From: Streptomyces sp. NBC_00259
Lineage (GTDB): Bacteria; Actinomycetota; Actinomycetes; Streptomycetales; Streptomycetaceae
DNA length: 64,000 bases
Direction of reading: 5' to 3'
Assembly (NCBI RefSeq): GCF_036181745.1
Contig: NZ_CP108080.1
Location: 2,604,001-2,668,000 of the forward strand
Of the stretch, positions 18,236-25,909 are shown in pieces (position 1 is the first letter of the stretch; every line of letters starts with the position of its first letter). The notes under the pieces were generated by a model. That model ran no database searches. It saw only the letters and a list, made by a program, of their open reading frames with translations, and was not told the DNA's origin. The position numbers were made by a program, and so were the translations under genes.

Positions 18236-18344
18236 CCATGGGGCGAGCCTCGAAGATCGGGGGCCCACATCGGGCTATTGCGGGCAGGTCCAGAGACTGC
18301 CCGAGTCGCGGAAGCTTACGGGCCCCCGACCTCTCGCCCCATGG
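18236..18344. repeat. Three-tier nested inverted repeat, candidate origin structure
   Basis: Three perfect inverted repeats are nested: an outer 12 bp (18236-18247/18333-18344), a middle 10 bp (18257-18266/18320-18329) and an inner 7 bp (18281-18287/18297-18303). A 109-bp fold of this kind resembles single-strand initiation sites of rolling-circle replicons. Function is inferred from structure and the nearby HUH initiator. Confidence 0.6.
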
Positions 18345-18374
18345 CAGCTCCCGCCCAAAGCCGCTCCACCGACC

Positions 18375-18656
18375 TCAGCCTGTCGCCAGTCCCCAAGTGG
18401 TCGCCACCAGCCCCCAACCACCACCGAGGACGAACCAGCCGCCGAGGAATCGCTGAAAGTCGTAGGAGGCAAGGAAGCCCTGCTGTCGGCCCCACTGGCG
18501 CTCGTGTATCCGCTCGGGGATCCCCCGGAAGTTCACCACCAGGGCGAGGCCCAGCAACACGAGGACGGCACACAAAGGCAGAACCAACCACGGCGGCGCC
18601 GTGCCACGACTGGCCAGTACGACCCCCAACACGTACCAATCCGCCCAAGGCTCCAT
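18375..18656 (-). CDS. Small two-helix membrane protein of the element
   Basis: A 93-residue protein with two strong hydrophobic segments (APPWLVLPLCAVLVLLGLAL at about 23-42, and GGWFVLGGGWGLVATTW near the C terminus), separated by a basic loop (RGIPERIHERQWGRQQG). ATG 18656 is the first plausible start; the frame extends upstream through attR only by chance. I do not recognise a family. The nested hairpin lies just beyond its stop and may terminate it. As the cargo gene closest to attR it could be an accessory or a degenerate spread-type protein. Confidence 0.6.
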   Translation of the reverse strand: MEPWADWYVLGVVLASRGTAPPWLVLPLCAVLVLLGLALVVNFRGIPERIHERQWGRQQGFLASYDFQRFLGGWFVLGGGWGLVATTWGLATG

Positions 18657-18794
18657 GAGGCGATCATCCCAGCCACGTGCCCCATCCGTGCCCGATCGGT
18701 CGGAGATGAGCGGGGAACAACGGGGAACCACGGCGGCTTCGCCGCTACCCTCCAGGTCAGCGGCCTCGCAGCTCAGCAGGCGTCCGCATACGTG

Positions 18795-18897
18795 GTCTTC
18801 CAAACTAGCTACGCGGGTTCGATTCCCGTCGCCCGCTCTTGATGGCTCAGGGCCAGGTCAGAGGTCAGTTCCTCTGCCTGGCCCTGATGCGTTTCCG
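18795..18897 (+). repeat. Right attachment repeat with partial tRNA-Gly
   Basis: A perfect second copy of 12647-12749. It contains the 3' 43 nt of tRNA-Gly (not a functional gene) plus the terminator hairpin, marking the right end of the element. Confidence 0.95.
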
Positions 18898-18964
18898 GTC
18901 TTTCTGAAACCTGGACCATCCGACCGCACTGTCGCGTCTCGGCCAGACCGTTCCGTCACTCCTG

Positions 18965-19492
18965 TCACGAGGCCTGAAACCCGCCATCCGCCCGACGCAA
19001 CTCTCCAGCGGCAAGGACGACATACGCAGCCCCGGCGAAGAGCGTGCCGGGGATCGCGAGCATGCTGCGCTGATCGCTCTCGAGCACTGCCACGTACTGG
19101 CTCCGCGACACCTCGATCGCGCCGCGCGCGTAAGGCGCTGTGTCGAAGGCGAAGTATCGGTCACCCTTCATCTCCGGCGCCTGCAAGTTCCCCTCATCGG
19201 AGGGGAGCGTCAGCACGACGCCCGCGATGGCCAGCGCCCCAAGCCCTGCCTGCACCTTGGCGGGCGGACACCGGAACGCCAGCCACACCGTGTGACGATC
19301 CGCTCCGCTCCGGATGATGCGCACCAGGGCAGCCATGAAGGTCGGGAACAGGAGCGCCGCGATGATCGCCACCGGCCATTTCGAGCCCGTCAGCGGCAAG
19401 GTCCCTGGCAGCCACGTGAGCCCGGCGAGCAACAGCAGCACGGTACTCAGCCCGGCCGCGATCCCCCCATGCAGCTTGAAACTCCACCCCAT
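18965..19492 (-). CDS. Membrane protein of unknown function
   Basis: A 175-residue protein with four hydrophobic segments (about residues 8-27, 38-60, 79-95 and 148-166) and a polar extracytoplasmic stretch of about 50 residues between the third and fourth. No family recognised. I start at ATG 19492 (MGWSFKLHGG); the frame reaches a GTG at 19519. It lies just outside the right att repeat and 5' to it sits another small membrane gene on the same strand, so the pair may form a unit. Confidence 0.6.
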   Translation of the reverse strand: MGWSFKLHGGIAAGLSTVLLLLAGLTWLPGTLPLTGSKWPVAIIAALLFPTFMAALVRIIRSGADRHTVWLAFRCPPAKVQAGLGALAIAGVVLTLPSDEGNLQAPEMKGDRYFAFDTAPYARGAIEVSRSQYVAVLESDQRSMLAIPGTLFAGAAYVVLAAGELRRADGGFQAS

Positions 19493-19534
19493 GCCTCCGG
19501 AGCTTGGCACACGCGCCACCCCGCTCGCGGGCGG

Positions 19535-19729
19535 TCAGAATCTGATCGCGTTGATCGAGTCGGCCAGCGAGTTGAGGAAGTTGTTGATCGACGGCGCCAT
19601 GCCGGTCGAGGCGAGGAAGAAACCGAACAGGGCCGCGACTATCGCGGGTCCGGTCTTGATCGAGCCGCTACGGATCATCACCACGAGGATGATCGCCAAC
19701 AGCAGCACCACAGACAGCGAAATGGCCAC
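19535..19729 (-). CDS. 64-residue membrane protein
   Basis: A short protein with a hydrophobic N-terminal helix (LSVVLLLAIILVVMI) and a second amphipathic/hydrophobic region (TGPAIVAALFGFFLASTGM), ending NNFLNSLADSINAIRF. I recall similar small proteins in Streptomyces near conjugation or plasmid genes, but cannot name a family. It is followed 42 bp later on the same strand by the 175-residue membrane protein. Confidence 0.6.
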   Translation of the reverse strand: MAISLSVVLLLAIILVVMIRSGSIKTGPAIVAALFGFFLASTGMAPSINNFLNSLADSINAIRF

Positions 19730-20133
19730 AACTGATCACACCCTCGGTCGGTCCGCCTTGCCCGCCCGGGAGTCGTGCGGCCCAGCACTCCCCCGGTCCC
19801 ACCATGGTGCCACCAACCTCCGTGCGACGACGGCCACCTGACGCACCGTCGACGGATGGATCGGGCCACATCCACCGGGCGCCGACCCGTGGGGCGGCGC
19901 CGTAGCACCGTTTACTGCTACCCGCCGGTGCGAAATACACACACCCCGGTCACAGGAAATTCAGGCAATATTCGGTGAGCAAATTCACCCTTGCATTGCG
20001 GCTCGGCGATTCGCCCCGTTTAAGGGGGATTAATTGGGGCATATTGGGCGTTTGGTGGTCGTGTCGGTGGCGAATGCACGACTTCTGCGAGCGGGTTTTA
20101 CGTATTCGATTGAACGCGGTTAGGGTGCCTCGA
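19730..20133. other. 404-bp intergenic region with an AT-rich block
   Basis: No gene seen. About 19935-20130 is clearly less GC-rich than its surroundings (runs such as GGCAATATTC, GGGGGATTAATTGGGG, TTTTACGTATTCG) and probably holds the acyltransferase promoter. TTACTGC and repeated TTGC elements occur, but I cannot fix -35/-10 boxes. Confidence 0.5.
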
Positions 20134-21348
20134 ATGTTCCACGCGCCGAATGGATTGCAGAGGGACCGGCTCCCCGAGGCTTCCCGCGAGCCGGAGCCCG
20201 TCCGCGACACGATCGCGACAACCGCGACGAGCGTGACGGCCGCGTCAGCGACCGCCGCGAAGGCCACGACCGCGCCTGGGGCCGCGGCCGAACCGGCCAA
20301 GAGACGCGACGCCTACTTCGACAACGCCAAGTACCTGGCGATCGTGCTGGTGGCGGTGGCCCACGCGTGGGAGCCGCTGATGGACGGCAGCCGCGCCACC
20401 AGGGCGGCGTACATGTTCGTCTACACCTTCCACATGCCGGCGTTCATCATCATCTCCGGCTACTTCTCGCGGAGCTTCACGGCCCGGCCCGACCAGCTGA
20501 AGCGGCTGGTGAGCGGGGTCGTGGTGCCGTACGTCGTCTTCGAGGTGGCGTACACGCTCTTCAAGCGCTGGGCCGACGACGACCCGGACTACCCGTTCAG
20601 CATGAACGATCCGCTCTATCTGACCTGGTTCCTGATCGCGCTGTTCGTGTGGCGGCTGTCGACGCCGCTGTGGCGCTCGGTCAAGTGGCCGCTGGCGATC
20701 GCCCTGGCCCTCGCGGCGATCGGAACGCTCACCCCGGGGATGGGCCAGAGCCTCGACCTCCAGCGGATCCTGCAGTTCCTGCCGTTCTTCGTGCTCGGTC
20801 TGTCGATGAAGCCGGAGCACTTCCAGATGCTGCGGCGCCGCGAGGTGCGGCTGCTGGCGCTGCCGGTGTTCGCGGGCGCGGCGGTGTTCACGTACTGGGC
20901 GGCGCCGGACGTCCGGATGGGCTGGTTCTACCACTCCAGCAGCGCCGTGGAACTGGAGGCGCCCTGGTGGACGGGGCCCCTCATGACGCTCGGGCTGTTC
21001 GTCTGCGGGCTGGTGCTCACCGCGGCCTTCCTCGCCTGGGTGCCGCGCCGCAGGACCTGGTTCACCGTGCTGGGCGCGGGCACCATCTGCGGCTATCTGC
21101 TGCACGGCTTCCTGGTGAAGTCCCTCGACTATCTCGGACTGGTGGCGCAGCACCCCTGGCTGGCCGAGCCCGCCGGGGAGATCGTGGTGACGCTGGCGGC
21201 CGCCGCGGCCGTGACCCTGCTCTGCACACCGCCGGTGCGCCGTGCGCTGCGGTTCGCGACGGAGCCGGAGCTGTCGTGGGCGTTCCGGCGGGACGTCACC
21301 GAGCTGTCAGGCCGAGCAGCCGGCGCATCGTCGCGTACTTCTCGCTGA
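20134..21348 (+). CDS. Acyltransferase family 3 membrane protein
   Basis: A 404-residue multi-pass membrane protein of the Acyl_transf_3 type, which O-acetylates sugars or lipids at the membrane. After a disordered Thr/Ala-rich N terminus (about 45 residues) come RDAYFDNAKYLAIVLVAVAHAW with the family histidine (VAHAWEP), FTFHMPAFIIISGYFSR-like core segment, and about ten transmembrane segments. The call resembles fucose 4-O-acetylase-like proteins; the substrate is unknown. ATG 20134 is chosen since upstream sequence in frame is AT-rich non-coding-like. Its 3' end overlaps the convergent HD-domain gene by 53 bp. Confidence 0.85.
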   Translation: MFHAPNGLQRDRLPEASREPEPVRDTIATTATSVTAASATAAKATTAPGAAAEPAKRRDAYFDNAKYLAIVLVAVAHAWEPLMDGSRATRAAYMFVYTFHMPAFIIISGYFSRSFTARPDQLKRLVSGVVVPYVVFEVAYTLFKRWADDDPDYPFSMNDPLYLTWFLIALFVWRLSTPLWRSVKWPLAIALALAAIGTLTPGMGQSLDLQRILQFLPFFVLGLSMKPEHFQMLRRREVRLLALPVFAGAAVFTYWAAPDVRMGWFYHSSSAVELEAPWWTGPLMTLGLFVCGLVLTAAFLAWVPRRRTWFTVLGAGTICGYLLHGFLVKSLDYLGLVAQHPWLAEPAGEIVVTLAAAAAVTLLCTPPVRRALRFATEPELSWAFRRDVTELSGRAAGASSRTSR

Positions 21349-21745
21349 GGCGGGCCCGGGTCGGCCCGTCGAGCACGGCGAGGCGGGCCGGGTCCGCGTT
21401 GTGCGCGAGGTCGGACTCCTTGACGAGGAGGGCGCCGGGGGTGGCGAGGATGCGCCGGGCATACGCAGCTGCCTCCTCCCCCGGACGCTTCGTCATCGCG
21501 TCGACCATGTCCTTGACGGACTGCGGGAGTTCGGCGGCCTCCAGCCACTCCCGCGACAGTACGTCGTCCTCGACCGCGTCGTGCAGCCAGGCCGCGGCGA
21601 TCTGTTCGTCGGTGCCGCCCCTGGCCCGTACGCCCTCGGCCACGGCCTGGATGTGCTCGGCGTAGGGCCGTCCCGCCTTGTCCGTCTGGTGCGCGTGGGC
21701 CTCGCGGGCGATCGCTTCGACCTGGGCGAGCGTGAGGTGGGGCAT
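21296..21745 (-). CDS. HD-domain protein (SpoT-hydrolase-like)
   Basis: A 149-residue protein with a single HD domain: AREAHAHQTDKAGRPYAEHIQAV, AAWLHDAVEDD (metal-binding His-Asp) and VKESDLAHNADPARL. This arrangement is that of the hydrolase domain of RelA/SpoT and small alarmone-hydrolase-like proteins. No synthetase domain is present. It may hydrolyse (p)ppGpp-like or other nucleotides; that substrate is inferred from the motif layout only. Confidence 0.85.
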   Translation of the reverse strand: MPHLTLAQVEAIAREAHAHQTDKAGRPYAEHIQAVAEGVRARGGTDEQIAAAWLHDAVEDDVLSREWLEAAELPQSVKDMVDAMTKRPGEEAAAYARRILATPGALLVKESDLAHNADPARLAVLDGPTRARLSEKYATMRRLLGLTAR

Positions 21746-21821
21746 GCGTCCGACTCTACGGGCGCCGGACCGCTCGCGGAGCGGTCACAGGCGTTCGGGA
21801 GGTCAGGGGGCGTTCGGGAAC

Positions 21822-22964
21822 TCAGGGCTCCCGGCGGACGAGCAGCAGGGCGCGGTCGTCGTTGACGTCCTTCGCCACGGCTTCTATGAGATGCCAGGCG
21901 GCACCCTCGAATCCCGTCGCCACATAGCGGTCGGCCTCACCGGTCAGCCGGTCCATGCCCTCGGCGATCTCACGGTCGTTCGCCTCGACGAGTCCGTCGG
22001 TGAACAGCATCAGCACGTCGCCGGGGCACAAGGTGCCCTTGATGGGGTCGAACTGGGCACCGTCGTAGACGCCGAGGAGCGGGCCCTCGGCGGACTTCTC
22101 CTCCCAGCGGCCGGTGCCGGAGTGGAGCTGCAGGGCGGGCAGATGGCCCGCGGAGAGCAGCTCGTAGTCGCCGGAGTCCAGGTCGAGGACGAGATGGATG
22201 GAGGTGGCGAAGCCCTCGTCCCAGTCCTGGCGCAGGAGATAGCCGTTGGCCGCGGGCAGAAAGCCGTGCGGCGGGAGGGAGCCGAGCAGGCCGCCGAAGG
22301 CTCCGGACAGCAGCAGGGCGCGGGAGCCGGCGTCCATGCCCTTGCCCGAGACATCGGTGAGGACGACTTCGAGGGTGCGGCCGCCGTTGGTGCGGGCGGC
22401 GACGACGAAGTCACCGGAGAAGGACTGGCCGCCGGCCGGGCGCAGCGCCATCTCGCGGTGCCAGCCCTTGGGCAGCCTGGGCAGGGCGCTCTGCACCCGG
22501 ATGCGTTCACGGAGGTCGAAGAGCATGGTGCCGCCGCGTCGCCAGGGCACGCCGACCCGGGCCCGGAACTGGGCGATGAGCAGCCCGAAGAATCCGCAGG
22601 CGGCCACGACCAGCACGGTTCCGGGTGTGACCCGCGCCGGGCCCTCCATGTACGGGCCCAGCATCAACGCCTCGACGATCAGGGCTCCGGCCGCGGCCGC
22701 GTACAGCCCCAGCAGGCTGGCGGGCCGCAGCAGCAGTCCGCCGGCGACGATCGGCAGGACGAGGGCGGCTGGCGCGCACCAGACCGGCATCAGGATCGTG
22801 CCGCAGGCGATCGCCGGCACGGTCAGCAGCAGCCCGACCAGCGCGATCCAGTCGGAGCCGTCGCCACGGAAGTAGTCGACACCGGATTTGCGCAGCGCGG
22901 TGCGGGCCCGGTGCATCGATTTGCGCCACCGGGCCGTGTACGAGTCTGCTGCGCCACGTGCCAT
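21822..22964 (-). CDS. Membrane PP2C/SpoIIE-type serine phosphatase
   Basis: A 380-residue protein with an N-terminal membrane block (about residues 38-140, four hydrophobic segments) and a C-terminal SpoIIE phosphatase domain from about residue 160: GGQSFSGDFVVAAR, EVVLTDVSGKGMDAG (metal-binding Asp), LSAGHLPAL, GDVLMLFTDGLVEA, and VNDDRALLLVRR. These proteins dephosphorylate anti-sigma antagonists; many are scattered in Streptomyces. I start at ATG 22964 (MARGAADSY); the longer frame to 23441 is antisense to the divergent acetyltransferase gene. Confidence 0.9.
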   Translation of the reverse strand: MARGAADSYTARWRKSMHRARTALRKSGVDYFRGDGSDWIALVGLLLTVPAIACGTILMPVWCAPAALVLPIVAGGLLLRPASLLGLYAAAAGALIVEALMLGPYMEGPARVTPGTVLVVAACGFFGLLIAQFRARVGVPWRRGGTMLFDLRERIRVQSALPRLPKGWHREMALRPAGGQSFSGDFVVAARTNGGRTLEVVLTDVSGKGMDAGSRALLLSGAFGGLLGSLPPHGFLPAANGYLLRQDWDEGFATSIHLVLDLDSGDYELLSAGHLPALQLHSGTGRWEEKSAEGPLLGVYDGAQFDPIKGTLCPGDVLMLFTDGLVEANDREIAEGMDRLTGEADRYVATGFEGAAWHLIEAVAKDVNDDRALLLVRREP

Positions 22965-23070
22965 CGTCGGCGACCCTATCCACCCGCTCGGGCGGCGTGC
23001 AGGGGGACCCCATGACATTGCGTTCGAAATCGGGTCGCGACGGGACGCTCCGCGCTGGTACTCATGGCTC

Positions 23071-24306
23071 ATGGCGACTGCGACTGAACTGCGGATGCTC
23101 CAGCGCGAGCAGTGGGACCGGTGGTACGGGAAACTGGAGCTCGCCTTCGGCGGTGTCCCGGAGAGCCGTGAGGAGCGCGAGCTGTGGAGCGCGCTGACCG
23201 AGTGCGATCGCTCGATGGGCGCGTGGGACGGCGACGAGTGCGTCGGTACGGCCGGGGCGTTCGGTTTCCATGTGTCGGTGCCGGGCGGGGCGTTCGTGCC
23301 CGCGGCCGGCGTGACGATGGTGAGTGTGGCGGCCACGCACCGGCGGCGCGGGGTGCTTACGTCGATGATGCGGCGCCAGCTGGACGACGTCCGCGCGTGG
23401 GGCGAGCCGCTCGCGGTGCTGACGGCGTCCGAGCCGGACATCTACGGCCGGTTCGGCTACGGCATCGCGACACATCAGCTGACTCTGGACATCGACACGA
23501 CCCGGGCGCGGATCGCCGCGCCGCCGGGGACGGACGACGTGCGGCTGCGGTTCGCGCCGGTCGAGGAGTCGGCCGAGGCGTGCGAGGCGGTGTATCTGCG
23601 CACGATCGGTTCACGGCCCGGGATGTTCGCGCGGAAGCCGGGCTGGGAGCGGCTGCCGCTGCTCGATCCGGCGTCCGAGCGGGAGGGCGCCTCGCCGATG
23701 CAGTGCGTGCTCGCCGAGCGGGACGGTGAGGTCGTGGGCTATGTGCGGTTCCACAACAAGCCGGAGTGGGACGCGTTCGGCCCGGGCGGCTCGATCACGC
23801 TGCGGCAGATCGACGCGCTGGACCCGGCGGCGTACGCGGCGCTGTGGCGCTTCCTCTTCGACATCGACCTGACGTCGCGGGTCCAGGCCCGGAACCGGCC
23901 GGTGGACGATCCGCTGCTGGGGCTCGTCACGGACGTCCGGCGCTGCGGTGTCCGGGTGCGGGACTCTCTGCACGTACGGCTGGTGGACCTGGCCGCGGCG
24001 CTCGCGGCGCGGACGTACCAGGCGCCTGTGGAGGTCGTGTTCGAGGTCGAGGACGCGTTCTGCCCCTGGAACGAGGGGCGCTGGCGGCTCATGGGCGACG
24101 CCAAGGGCGCGTCGTGCGAGCGGACGACGGCCGCGGCGGACCTGGCGCTGTCCGCAAGGGAGTTGGGGGCGGCCTATCTGGGCGGGGTGACGCTGTCGTC
24201 GCTGGCGGCGGCGGGACGCGTACGGGAACTGCGGGGCGGCGCGCTGGCGGAGGCGTCGGTGGCGTTCGGCTCCGACGTCGCGCCGTGGCTGCCGCACGGG
24301 TTCTAG
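23071..24306 (+). CDS. Eis-family GNAT N-acetyltransferase
   Basis: A 411-residue protein with the Eis layout: an N-terminal GNAT domain with the acetyl-CoA site VSVAATHRRRGVLTSMMRRQL, a second degenerate GNAT domain and a SCP2-like C-terminal domain, ending in a free carboxylate PHGF. Mycobacterial Eis acetylates aminoglycosides at several positions and protein lysines, and the final carboxylate acts as catalytic base. The substrate here is unknown. ATG 23071 is the first conserved start; no strong Shine-Dalgarno is seen. Confidence 0.9.
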   Translation: MATATELRMLQREQWDRWYGKLELAFGGVPESREERELWSALTECDRSMGAWDGDECVGTAGAFGFHVSVPGGAFVPAAGVTMVSVAATHRRRGVLTSMMRRQLDDVRAWGEPLAVLTASEPDIYGRFGYGIATHQLTLDIDTTRARIAAPPGTDDVRLRFAPVEESAEACEAVYLRTIGSRPGMFARKPGWERLPLLDPASEREGASPMQCVLAERDGEVVGYVRFHNKPEWDAFGPGGSITLRQIDALDPAAYAALWRFLFDIDLTSRVQARNRPVDDPLLGLVTDVRRCGVRVRDSLHVRLVDLAAALAARTYQAPVEVVFEVEDAFCPWNEGRWRLMGDAKGASCERTTAAADLALSARELGAAYLGGVTLSSLAAAGRVRELRGGALAEASVAFGSDVAPWLPHGF

Positions 24307-24399
24307 AACGGCCCCGGCGGCGCGCCCGAAGCGGAACAGCGGCGCCGGCGGAAGAACTGCGCCGACGGAACAGCCGCGCCGCCGGAACAGCGGTGCCGG

Positions 24400-25209
24400 C
24401 TAGGCCCGTTGGCAGGCCGGGCACCAGAAGAGATTGCGGGCGGCGAGATCGGCGGTGCGGATCTCGCCGCCACAGATGTGGCAGGGCTGGTGCGCCCTGC
24501 GGTAGACGTAGACCTCGCCGCCGTGGTCGTCGACGCGGGGCGGGCGGCCCATGGCCTCGGGGGTGTGCTCGGGGCGGACGGTGTCGATGCGGTTGTGGCG
24601 TACGCCTTCGCGCATGAGCGCGACCAGGTCCGCCCAGACGGCGTGCCACTCGCGCCGGGTGAGGTCCTTCCCCGCCCGGTACGGATCGATGCCGTGCCGG
24701 AAGAGGACTTCCGCGCGGTAGACGTTGCCGACGCCCGCGATGATCTTCTGGTCCATGAGCAGGGCCGCCACGGTCGTACGGGAGCGGGAGATCCTGGCCC
24801 AGGCCCGGTCCGGGCCGTCGGACGGGCGGAGCGGGTCGGGCCCGAGGCGGTCGTGTATCGCCTGCTTCTCGCCGTCCGTGAGCAGCGCACAGGTGGTGGG
24901 GCCGCGCAGGTCGACGTAGGACTCGGGGTTCGCGAGCCGCAGCCGCACCGTGTCGGTGGGCGGCGGCAGGGGCGCGCCGCCGAAGTTCACCTTGCCGAAG
25001 AGGCCCAGGTGGATGTGGATCCACTCCTGGCCGCCGAAGCCGAGGAAGAGGTGCTTGCCGTGCGCGTCGGTGCGCTCCAGCACCGTGCCGTCGAGCAGCG
25101 CGGCGGAGTCGGCGAACTTGCCCTGCGGGCTGGTCACCCGCACGGACCGGCCGCCGAACCGTTCCCGGTAGTCGGCGGCCAGTCGGTGGATCGTGTGCCC
25201 TTCGGGCAT
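24400..25209 (-). CDS. nei: Fpg/Nei-family DNA glycosylase (endonuclease VIII type)
   Basis: Base-excision repair enzyme removing oxidised bases with AP lyase activity. The 269-residue protein begins MPEGHTIHR: Pro2 is the Schiff-base nucleophile and Glu3 the general acid. A central H2TH region (MDQKIIAGVGNVYRAEVLF) and a C-terminal zinc finger (CHIC...CPAC) bind DNA. GHTIHR rather than the Fpg-type sequence favours Nei. Its ATG shares a base with the rpiB stop (TGATG), indicating coupling. Confidence 0.92.
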   Translation of the reverse strand: MPEGHTIHRLAADYRERFGGRSVRVTSPQGKFADSAALLDGTVLERTDAHGKHLFLGFGGQEWIHIHLGLFGKVNFGGAPLPPPTDTVRLRLANPESYVDLRGPTTCALLTDGEKQAIHDRLGPDPLRPSDGPDRAWARISRSRTTVAALLMDQKIIAGVGNVYRAEVLFRHGIDPYRAGKDLTRREWHAVWADLVALMREGVRHNRIDTVRPEHTPEAMGRPPRVDDHGGEVYVYRRAHQPCHICGGEIRTADLAARNLFWCPACQRA

Positions 25210-25703
25210 CAGGCGGTCGGCTCCTGCGGGTGGTGGGCCGGGACCGGGGGCAGCTCGCCGGTGGTCTCGTACGTCGAGAGCATCTCGATACGGCGGGTGT
25301 GACGCTCCTCACCCGAGTACGGGGTCTTGAGGAAGACCTCGACGAAGGTGGTCGCCTCGTCGGTGGTGTGCATCCGGGCGCCGACGGCGACGACGTTGGC
25401 GTCGTTGTGCTCACGGCCGAGGGTGGCGGTCTGCACGCTCCACGCCAGCGCGGCACGGACGCCCTTGACCTTGTTCGCGGCGATCTGCTCGCCGTTGCCG
25501 GAGCCGCCGATCACGATGCCGAGGGCGTCCGGGTCGGCGGCCGTCCGCTCGGCGGCACGCAGGCAGAACGGCGGGTAGTCGTCCTGGGCGTCGTAGATGT
25601 GGGGACCGCAGTCGACGGGCTCGTGGCCGTGAGCCGTGAGCCACTCGACGAGGTGGTTCTTGAGTTCGAAGCCGGCATGGTCGGAGCCGAGGTACACGCG
25701 CAT
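25209..25703 (-). CDS. rpiB: Ribose-5-phosphate isomerase B
   Basis: Interconverts ribose 5-phosphate and ribulose 5-phosphate in the pentose phosphate pathway. The 164-residue protein shows the LacAB/RpiB core: LGSDHAGFELKNHL, GGSGNGEQIAANKVKGVRAAL, and NVVAVGARM. Like the mycobacterial enzyme it has GNGEQ in place of the E. coli active-site cysteine segment, so a glutamate probably serves as the base. ATG 25703 gives the standard N terminus (MRVYLGSDH). It is first in a coupled pair with nei. Confidence 0.94.
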   Translation of the reverse strand: MRVYLGSDHAGFELKNHLVEWLTAHGHEPVDCGPHIYDAQDDYPPFCLRAAERTAADPDALGIVIGGSGNGEQIAANKVKGVRAALAWSVQTATLGREHNDANVVAVGARMHTTDEATTFVEVFLKTPYSGEERHTRRIEMLSTYETTGELPPVPAHHPQEPTA

Positions 25704-25909
25704 GATCCGAGTGTGGCACGCGAGGAGCGGGGCAGGCGTCAGCGGGGTCGTACCGAGGGCCCTGTCGGAGGAGCCGCGCAGGGTCCGGAGCGCGATGGGG
25801 CGAAGTGGCACACCTCACGAAACGGAGTGAGCTCTTCCATACCGACGGGTCACCGGTTTGAATGCGGAGGCTCGTCACCCGAGCGACTCGCACACGTAAG
25901 GAATCGTCC

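Larger units (their letters stand above)
12647..18897. mobile_element. Integrated pSAM2-like (AICE-type) element without transfer genes
   Basis: Bounded by perfect 103-bp direct repeats, the left one in tRNA-Gly; repeat-to-repeat unit 6148 bp. Gene content: tyrosine integrase next to attL, excisionase, HUH replication initiator, an unknown gene, GntR-type and XRE/TPR regulators and a small membrane protein. The minus-strand order rep-xis-int is that of pSAM2-type actinomycete integrative elements. No TraB/FtsK-like translocase or obvious spread gene is present, so transfer would need help or has been lost. A 109-bp nested inverted repeat near attR is a candidate replication origin part. Confidence 0.9.

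Noticed and set aside
18601..19317. Plus-strand frame running through the right att repeat
   Set aside because: It reads through tRNA sequence and the att repeat; no start signal or conserved pattern.
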